In this document: positions 59,196 through 64,000 of the stretch, in pieces
How positions within the stretch are numbered: the first letter of the stretch is position 1
Layout: the number at the start of each line of letters is the position of its first letter
Virus record (IMG/VR): IMGVR_UViG_3300009182_003747
Span: 40,112-104,111 of that record
Reading direction: 5' to 3' (one strand)
DNA: 64,000 nt
Origin: a virus
Program-made: the position numbers and the translations under genes
The notes under the pieces: model-generated
Database searches by the model: none
What the model saw: only the letters and a program-made list of their open reading frames with translations
Told to the model about the DNA's origin: nothing

Positions 59196-60058
59196 TAAAA
59201 TTCCCCAATATGCTCGACGAGCATCTTCAATTTGTTTACGATAAAGTAGTTAAGAAGCTTGCTTCTATCTCTACTGTCCTGAACTATATATGATTCTTTG
59301 ATTTTCTCGGATATATCAGCAGGTATGCACGTTAGGTCGATAAGCTGCTGGTTTCTGGCGTAGTTGCGTGCGAGAGCGTGATTTAGATCCATGGCTATAT
59401 TCTGCTCTATAAAAGCATCGATCTTCTTCTGAGTGAGAGGCTTCTGACGCTCACCTACCACAAAGCAGTTATCAGAAGATAGAACATTAGGGATACCATC
59501 GCCTGAGTCACCCTTGAGAACGTGCTCTTGAAGATAGCGTATAGGATCTGCGTGAGTTATAAACTTCTTTCTCACGGGGTCGTACTGTCTCACGTGGAGG
59601 TACTTGTGCAGCTGGATGAAGTCCTTATCACCAGATAAGATCAGTACCTTTGCGTCTTCACCGATGGACGCCGCGGCTGTCATCTTAACGAGCGTGGCGA
59701 TGATATCGTCTGCCTCTGCCGACTCGATGTCGATCACGCGATACGGAAAGAACTCCTTGAGCTCTGCGCGAAGCTTGTTCATGCACTCAAAGATAGATAC
59801 CCAGTCGAGCTCAGACTTCTCTATGTTCTTCTTGCGATTTGCCTTGTAGTAGGGAAAGATCTTCTTGCGCCAGTAGTTCTTATTATCGCAGGCGATGATC
59901 ATCTCGCCGTACTCACTGCAGAATCTATTACGATAAGATCTAATTGAGTTGAGAACCATATGCCTGATCATGTTCTCTTCGATCTTGGCGTTGGTATGAT
60001 TGCCTATCTGCATCATTAAGTTAGAAAGCATCACCTGTGATAGGTCTAGTATAATCAC
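59195..60058 (-). CDS. rnh: RNase H / 5'-3' exonuclease (T4 Rnh-like)
   Basis: 287 aa, FEN-1/T4 RNase H family, which removes RNA primers at lagging-strand fragments. Metal-site acidic residues visible: D5 in MIILDLSQ, D58 in MIIACDNKNYWRK, AEADD near 123-127, LSGDKDFIQL near 149-158 and GDSGDGIPNVLS near 190 (helix-hairpin DNA-binding turn with Asp). Length is close to T4 Rnh (305 aa). ATGA-type overlap with the upstream gene. Confidence 0.93.
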   Translation of the reverse strand: MIILDLSQVMLSNLMMQIGNHTNAKIEENMIRHMVLNSIRSYRNRFCSEYGEMIIACDNKNYWRKKIFPYYKANRKKNIEKSELDWVSIFECMNKLRAELKEFFPYRVIDIESAEADDIIATLVKMTAAASIGEDAKVLILSGDKDFIQLHKYLHVRQYDPVRKKFITHADPIRYLQEHVLKGDSGDGIPNVLSSDNCFVVGERQKPLTQKKIDAFIEQNIAMDLNHALARNYARNQQLIDLTCIPADISEKIKESYIVQDSRDRSKLLNYFIVNKLKMLVEHIGEF

Positions 60059-60447
60059 TCTTTTAATTCCTTCTCTATGTCATCATAGAATCGCGTGTCT
60101 AGCTCTATATTCAGCTTATTGACTATCCTGAGACTGCCGTCCTCTTCAGGGATAAAGATCTCTTGCGCTATCTGCTGAAATGGATGGTCCATCTCATAGT
60201 TATACATCAACATGGATCTTATAGACTCGACTATGAAAGCCCCATACTTGAGCTCAAGACCGTCTTCCTGAAAATCAAAACCAGCTATATTCAACTGCTC
60301 AAAGAGCATAGGAACTACGACGGATATTGTCTCTCCTATATGAACGTGTCTTATCATGTCCATATTTGAATTTATCTCCTCAAGGGATGTTGGTCCCTTG
60401 ATATTCTGATTGATCTTTGGAAAAGATATTATGTTATTGCTATCCAT
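60055..60447 (-). CDS. Conserved phage hypothetical protein, 130 aa
   Basis: Starts MDSNNIISFPKINQNIKGPTS, a form (xxNIIxFPxxN) seen in T4-like marine phages next to RNase H. The rest is helical: VVVPMLFEQLNIAGFDFQ, LKYGAFIVESIRSMLMYNY. No catalytic motif. Preceded by a TTGACA/TATATT promoter carrying an inverted repeat, and overlaps RNase H by 4 bases, so it leads a transcript with rnh, DUF6433 and phoH. Confidence 0.72.
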   Translation of the reverse strand: MDSNNIISFPKINQNIKGPTSLEEINSNMDMIRHVHIGETISVVVPMLFEQLNIAGFDFQEDGLELKYGAFIVESIRSMLMYNYEMDHPFQQIAQEIFIPEEDGSLRIVNKLNIELDTRFYDDIEKELKE

Positions 60448-60461
60448 GTTGACCTTTATTT

Positions 60462-60501
60462 AATATATCACACGGGTGAATTTCTGTCAACTCACCCGTG
60501 T
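60462..60501 (-). promoter_or_regulatory. Host-type promoter enclosed by an inverted repeat
   Basis: Minus strand TTGACA (60490-60485), 17-base spacer, TATATT (60467-60462). Perfect 10-base arms ACACGGGTGA and TCACCCGTGT (60492-60501 and 60470-60479) flank the -35 box. The repeat could be an operator, or a terminator stem for the upstream glycosyltransferase gene, although no T-run follows on this strand. Confidence 0.7.
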
Positions 60502-60505
60502 TAAA

Positions 60506-61480
60506 TTAGATTATTTTATATGAGAACATCTGCTTTGGTAGTTCTCTCGGAGAGTCCACATGACTCTTTAAGAACGCCTCCCACTGAGCGATCCTGCTAT
60601 CCCAGCTATAGAAAACATCCATATAGGCCTTCTGATTCTTGAGTCTAGAATTCATAGTATCAGTACCAATATCGCCGATGATTGAGTCTAATACCGTGTA
60701 GAACATCTGCGCGTGAGAGTTCTTATCCTCATTCCACTGGTACATGAAAGTCCAGTTGCTCGCCGTCTCAGGTAGCGCGCCGAAGTTTGGATGCGCGCAC
60801 GCCAGTCCAGCGCTCATTGCCTCCATTAGACACAGGCAGGAGGTCTCTTGCCAAATTGATGGATACGCAAAGATATGAGCCTGCTCAAGCGCAGATCTTA
60901 CGACCTCATTAGACTGTGTGCCGTGGTAGTTGATCTTTGGATGAGCCTCGAGCGATTCAAAGAGCTGCGTATATGGATTATCTCTCTCTTCCCAGCCGTA
61001 TAGCTTAAAGGACGAGAAGACATCTAACTCGATGTTGTCGTGCTTCTCACAGAGCTTGTTGAACACGGCGTATAAGATATCTAAACCGCGATGAGGCGTT
61101 GGTGTGTAGATCAGCTTGATCTTATCTTTTGGCTTCTCGACGAGATTAAGTGGGTTTATGGCATTGTGTATTACCATGCACTTAGACCACGGGATATTGT
61201 ACATCTCGATAAAACCACGCATCTGCCAGTGAGACGAGAATATCAGCTTAGCGAAGTTTCTCCAACCGCCGTCTTTGAGATGCTCACTTGCTGGATCACC
61301 AGCTAGATCTTGAAGCCATAAGATTCTAACGTGTTTATCTGATAGATCCTCGTGCACGCGAGACACAAAGATCTGGAAGTTATCAAGCAACTCAGGATCA
61401 ATTCTTTCTATCAACCCGTTCTTCATGATCTCAGTTCCGCCCATGGCATTACCTGCGATCTTATCAACTGCAAAAGGCAT
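60506..61480 (-). CDS. GT-B glycosyltransferase (family 4-like)
   Basis: 324 aa. The N-terminal domain has a GGTE motif (GNAMGGTEIMKN, residues 10-21). The C-terminal domain has VIHNAINP, TPHRGLDIL (PxRGL donor-site loop, about 130-140), YHGTQSNEVVRSALEQAHIF and the E-x7-E region PSIWQETSCLCLMEAMSAGL with GALPE. It transfers a nucleotide sugar to an unknown acceptor, perhaps phage DNA, virion or host glycan. Encoded next to a dTDP-sugar dehydratase-like gene (11-base gap). Confidence 0.88.
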   Translation of the reverse strand: MPFAVDKIAGNAMGGTEIMKNGLIERIDPELLDNFQIFVSRVHEDLSDKHVRILWLQDLAGDPASEHLKDGGWRNFAKLIFSSHWQMRGFIEMYNIPWSKCMVIHNAINPLNLVEKPKDKIKLIYTPTPHRGLDILYAVFNKLCEKHDNIELDVFSSFKLYGWEERDNPYTQLFESLEAHPKINYHGTQSNEVVRSALEQAHIFAYPSIWQETSCLCLMEAMSAGLACAHPNFGALPETASNWTFMYQWNEDKNSHAQMFYTVLDSIIGDIGTDTMNSRLKNQKAYMDVFYSWDSRIAQWEAFLKSHVDSPRELPKQMFSYKII

Positions 61481-61491
61481 ATTATACTCCG

Positions 61492-62508
61492 TTATTTAAT
61501 CCAATCACGGTTCTCATCGAACCAACGCGCGAGCTGTGGAATTGCATCTGCCGCTTTGTACTCTTGCTCCCAGCCTATCGCTCTTAGGTACTCGCCGGAT
61601 ATGCTGTACTTAAAATCATGACCGGGACGATCTTTGCTTGGGTCTATGAGCTCGTAGTTGAGCTCTGTTCCAACGCCAGAAGCCAGTATCGATGCTACCT
61701 CAAGATTATTTAGCTCTTCTGTAGAAGCAATATTAATCTTAACGCATCTTCCAGACGTAGTATTCTCTGGTATGACAAGCGTGGGCTGCTTCAGGATGAA
61801 TAGAAGTGCGCTGGCCACGTCCTTTGCATGAAGATAGCAGCGGCCGCCGATCTTTCCTGTCTTGCTGTCGTAGTGAATAGTCAGCTTATCGTCGTTGATG
61901 ATCTTCTTCATGCATAGCGGTATAAACTTCTCTGTGCTCTGTCTCTCACCGTATACGTTCATGGTGTGAGTGATATAGATAGGAAGATTATACGTATTCT
62001 CATAGGCCACCGCCATGGCCTCACCGGCTGCCTTAGAAGCAGAGTATGGATTTGTAGGGTTGAACCTGTCGTACTCTTTGAAAGTAGTATCAGGAACTGC
62101 GGGACCGAATACCTCATCTGTAGAGAAGTAGACTAAGCGCTCTAGATTATTTAGCGTCCTTGCAAATTCAAGGATGTTCACCGTTCCGTTGACATTATTC
62201 TCAACGAACTCCATTGGATACTTGATAGAGCGGGTAACGTGAGAAGAAGCACCGAGATGCAAGACGATATTAATATCGCCAATGAGATCTGCCGTGTGCT
62301 CGTTGACTGAAGCTCTAAGGTCGTGATAGACGATCTTTACTCGCTTTGCATCGCGACGATTCTTTAAGATGTCATGCAGGCGGTTTAGACTTCCAGAGAA
62401 GTCGAGCCTGTCTAAGCTGACTATCTCGAAGTCTGTATTGTCGAGAAGATACTCAATGAGATGGTGCCCGATAAATCCGGCACCGCCAGTAACCAATACT
62501 CTCTTCAT
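61492..62508 (-). CDS. NAD-dependent nucleotide-sugar dehydratase/epimerase (dTDP-glucose 4,6-dehydratase-like)
   Basis: 338-aa extended SDR. GGAGFIG (8-14) binds NAD, STDE at 129-132 carries the Thr-Asp-Glu dehydratase signature, and Y155-x3-K159 (NPYSASKAAGE) is the catalytic pair. VYGERQSTEKFIP and GGRCYLHAKDVASAL follow as in RfbB. Makes a 4-keto-6-deoxy sugar precursor; the substrate dTDP-glucose is likely but not certain. Forms a sugar cassette with the downstream GT4 gene. Confidence 0.9.
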   Translation of the reverse strand: MKRVLVTGGAGFIGHHLIEYLLDNTDFEIVSLDRLDFSGSLNRLHDILKNRRDAKRVKIVYHDLRASVNEHTADLIGDINIVLHLGASSHVTRSIKYPMEFVENNVNGTVNILEFARTLNNLERLVYFSTDEVFGPAVPDTTFKEYDRFNPTNPYSASKAAGEAMAVAYENTYNLPIYITHTMNVYGERQSTEKFIPLCMKKIINDDKLTIHYDSKTGKIGGRCYLHAKDVASALLFILKQPTLVIPENTTSGRCVKINIASTEELNNLEVASILASGVGTELNYELIDPSKDRPGHDFKYSISGEYLRAIGWEQEYKAADAIPQLARWFDENRDWIK

Positions 62509-62510
62509 GT

Positions 62511-62876
62511 TCAGGCCTGGCGCTGCAAGAATGCTGCTTTATGGCCTGTTATCTTGAAGTACTTAACAGCGCAGTCTAGAACAGTCTGTGGGTCAAATGT
62601 CTTGCAAGAAAATACGTCGAGATAGAACGTATTGTTCTCTTCTACAAAGTGCGCGCAGATATTTGAAGTCTCAATGAGCTGCACTAGGGTATAGCCGAGT
62701 TTATTTCCAGAACCAAAGTGGATTACCTGAGGTTCGCCATATGGCACCATGTCGATCTCTTTAACGAGCTCGCGTGCAAAGTTAGCGATGTTCTCGCCGT
62801 TTGAGATTGACTCTGGGTCTGCACCCGAGCAGTCGAGAATGAGGTGGTAACCCCAAGATGGTACTTCATTTTCCAT
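62511..62876 (-). CDS. speD: S-adenosylmethionine decarboxylase (SpeD-like)
   Basis: 121 aa, short prokaryotic AdoMetDC, supplying the aminopropyl donor for spermidine. GYHLILDCSGADP (residues 9-21) is the conserved opening. The self-cleavage site aligns as IETSNICAH: Ser is kept (pyruvoyl source) but the usual preceding Glu is Thr and the usual following His is Asn. The His of CAH and the Cys of DVFSCK match the catalytic acid and Cys. SpeD is frequent in T4-like marine phages. Activity is likely, with a slightly altered processing site. Confidence 0.85.
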   Translation of the reverse strand: MENEVPSWGYHLILDCSGADPESISNGENIANFARELVKEIDMVPYGEPQVIHFGSGNKLGYTLVQLIETSNICAHFVEENNTFYLDVFSCKTFDPQTVLDCAVKYFKITGHKAAFLQRQA

Positions 62877-62895
62877 TATTTACTCCATTTATATT

Positions 62896-63081
62896 TTAAG
62901 GATTTGTGACAGCGTTTAGCGTGTCGTACTCGCTCGGTGAGAGCATAGCGGCGAAGTCTTTTCCATCGCGCGTAATAATAATTATCTTATTATCATTATC
63001 AACTAGAGAGAGATAGTAATCAAAATCTCTCTCTAGTTCAGTCATATTTATTCGAATCTTACGTGATTCGTCTTCGCTCAT
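62896..63081 (-). CDS. Phd-like antitoxin domain protein, 61 aa
   Basis: ATG 63081 is preferred because it overlaps the upstream stop (TGATG) and gives MSEDESRKIRINMTELERDF; the longer frame runs back into the neighbouring gene. The sequence RDFDYYLSLVDNDNKIIIITRDGKDFAAMLSPSEYDTL (in two blocks) follows the Phd/YefM pattern: N-terminal DNA-binding strand-helix with an I-I-I-T-R-x-G-K wing. No toxin gene adjoins it. It may be a phage antitoxin against a host toxin, or a repressor. Confidence 0.72.
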   Translation of the reverse strand: MSEDESRKIRINMTELERDFDYYLSLVDNDNKIIIITRDGKDFAAMLSPSEYDTLNAVTNP

Positions 63082-63368
63082 CAGTAGTTGTCTACAAACT
63101 GAACGTACTCGACGGTACTGATTCGAAAAGATCTCCAACCGCCTTTCTCCATGTCCCAAACAGCCATGACGTCAGGGTTCTTTGCGTGGAACTCTTTCTC
63201 TTCATTGATGTTGTGATTAGGAGGAAGCATCTGTGGTGCGAGCGTTGCTCGCATCTTGCGGGGAGTTCCATCTACCTTGGTAAAGTGAATCTCAACCACA
63301 CCGCGCTTTAGATCTTTAAGAAGCGTGGTACGGCCTTCGTCTGTTAGGCCTACAATCTCTTCGTTCAT
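63081..63368 (-). CDS. SH3-like DUF2693-type protein, 95 aa
   Basis: Pattern LLKDLKRGVVEIHFTKVDGTPRKMRATLAPQMLPP (two adjacent blocks, residues 16-50) and VMAVWDMEKGGWRSFRIST near the C-terminus match the small SH3-like fold proteins common in T4-like phages. ATGA overlap with glutaredoxin (63365-63368). Role unknown; it often lies among nucleotide-metabolism and redox genes. Confidence 0.8.
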   Translation of the reverse strand: MNEEIVGLTDEGRTTLLKDLKRGVVEIHFTKVDGTPRKMRATLAPQMLPPNHNINEEKEFHAKNPDVMAVWDMEKGGWRSFRISTVEYVQFVDNY

Positions 63369-63634
63369 AGTATAACTCTCTCATTTAGAAGTTGCTGATT
63401 ATTTTGTTGACTCGATACATGTTCCCTGAGTTCTTTATAGCCACCGATGTGATATCCATCGACAATAATAACTGGAAATGTCTTTGCTGTTGGATACTTC
63501 TCAAGGAGGAATTCTTTGGTAAAGTTCACGTCGAGCTTATGCTCGAGAAACTCTATGTTCTTCTGGCGAAGAAATCCAACCGCCATCTCGCAGTAGCTGC
63601 AACCGCTCGTGCTGTACATCTCTATGCTGCTCAT
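63365..63634 (-). CDS. grx: Glutaredoxin
   Basis: 89 aa, thioredoxin fold. Redox site C-S-Y-C at residues 12-15 (STSGCSYCEMAVGFL), cis-Pro in TFPVIIVDG (about 52-60) and the glutathione-site GGYKELREH (about 64-72). It may supply electrons to phage ribonucleotide reductase. A GGGAGAGG site lies about 15 bases before ATG. It overlaps the next upstream frame by 98 bases. Confidence 0.93.
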   Translation of the reverse strand: MSSIEMYSTSGCSYCEMAVGFLRQKNIEFLEHKLDVNFTKEFLLEKYPTAKTFPVIIVDGYHIGGYKELREHVSSQQNNQQLLNERVIL

Positions 63635-63749
63635 TTTTGTTTACTAACCTCTCCCAATAAAGTGCAATATCTTTTTTATCTGCTGGATCATAACCAACTG
63701 CGATCATATCTCTACCAACTAAAATCTCAAGTTCGCTAAGTAGACTCAT
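63537..63749 (-). CDS. Small hypothetical protein, 70 aa, overlapping glutaredoxin
   Basis: Starts MSLLSELEILVGRDMIAVGY and continues DPADKKDIALYWERLV; the last about 32 residues are translated from within the glutaredoxin gene in another frame and look random (QLLRDGGWISSPEEHRV). The first 36 residues look like a real protein, so either a genuine long overlap exists or the frame has been extended by loss of a stop codon. It shares one base with the upstream gene. Family not recognised. Confidence 0.5.
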   Translation of the reverse strand: MSLLSELEILVGRDMIAVGYDPADKKDIALYWERLVNKNEQHRDVQHERLQLLRDGGWISSPEEHRVSRA

Positions 63750-63949
63750 TAATCATGTTCCTCTATCTTATATATCTTGTACGTAACGTAGTCAAGATAT
63801 ACATCGATTCTCTTTTTATCAACCATATCATACTGGATGCTGCAGTTATCAAAAATCAAGTTGACAACACATCCATCTGACTCAGCGATAGCCTGAAGCT
63901 TATCAGCATGATCATCGTAGAAATCGCCTATGAATCTATCGTATTTCAT
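63749..63949 (-). CDS. Small hypothetical protein, 66 aa
   Basis: ATG 63949 (MKYDRFIGDFYDDHADKLQA) is preferred to the in-frame TTG at 63961 because AGAAGAG lies just upstream and TTG is too close to the tRNA. A small acidic alpha/beta protein (VDKKRIDVYLDYVTYKIYKI at the C-terminus). No family recognised. Lies 17 bases after a tRNA end. Confidence 0.55.
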   Translation of the reverse strand: MKYDRFIGDFYDDHADKLQAIAESDGCVVNLIFDNCSIQYDMVDKKRIDVYLDYVTYKIYKIEEHD

Positions 63950-63965
63950 ATCTCTTCTCAAAATT

Positions 63966-64000
63966 TGGTGGACCCGGCAGGACTCGAACCTGCAACCAGA
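63966..64000 (-). tRNA. Partial tRNA (3' part) at the window edge
   Basis: The minus strand reads a T-arm GCAGG-TTCGAGT-CCTGC, acceptor strand CGGGTCC, discriminator A and encoded CCA. The 5' half and anticodon lie beyond base 64000, so the amino acid cannot be told; the 5' acceptor strand should read GGACCCG. Confidence 0.88.

Overview
This window is a late-gene and replication-accessory segment of a tailed phage of the T4 superfamily (contractile tail). The identification rests on a long set of T4-type proteins recognised by sequence: terminase gp17/gp16, neck and sheath-terminator gp13/14/15, baseplate gp6, gp8, gp25, gp48, gp53 and gp54, a PAAR tip, split gp5, gp27-like and gp26 hub proteins, head-completion gp4, and gp32/gp59/gp33. 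Several accessory families (DUF4815, DUF6433, PhoH, SpeD) are those usual in marine cyanophage-like T4 relatives. The host is probably an alphaproteobacterium. This is an inference: the phage carries a circularly permuted tmRNA gene whose tag contains an NDN core, and permuted tmRNA with such tags is typical of that class.

Layout. 1-3390 (minus): terminase, sheath terminator and neck genes, read from a TATAAATA late promoter at 3411. 3421-23468 (minus): a very large adhesin/fibre array. It holds three glycine-rich adhesins, a glycosyltransferase, three beta-propeller proteins, several Asn/Ser/Thr-rich fibres (up to 1198 aa) and small structural proteins. 23468-44406 (minus): baseplate-associated fibre proteins, wedge (gp8, gp7-like, gp6, gp25, gp53), spike (PAAR, gp5 in two pieces), hub and tube cap (gp48). 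44431-50660 (plus): gp4, a conserved virion protein, gp54, gp26, a 58-codon TTG-start gene, a 3-TM holin, and two related membrane-anchored cell-wall hydrolases, ended by a GC-rich terminator facing gp32. 50688-53490 (minus): gp32, gp59, gp33, a small membrane protein, two tRNAs (UCU Arg and an odd UAU-anticodon tRNA), a small protein, and the permuted tmRNA. 53478-64000 (minus): a DUF932-type protein, SprT-like protease, PD-(D/E)XK nuclease, PhoH, DUF6433, RNase H, a sugar cassette (GT4 and a dTDP-sugar dehydratase-like SDR), SpeD, an orphan Phd-like antitoxin, glutaredoxin and a partial tRNA at the edge.

Regulation visible in the sequence follows two modes. TATAAATA (or NATAAATA) boxes precede structural operons, as expected for gp55/gp33-type late transcription. 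TTGACA-17-TATAAT-like host-type promoters precede the accessory genes. The tmRNA and gp32 have both kinds overlapping. One perfect host-type promoter (19412-19440) points antisense into a fibre gene.

The most notable element is the phage-encoded permuted tmRNA (about 53155-53452, minus): acceptor half first, then a hairpin-forming intervening segment, then the half carrying the tag reading frame. Also notable are the spike protein gp5 split around a 404-aa hydrophobic gene and without a lysozyme domain, while two chimeric hydrolases with matching N- and C-terminal modules lie nearby.
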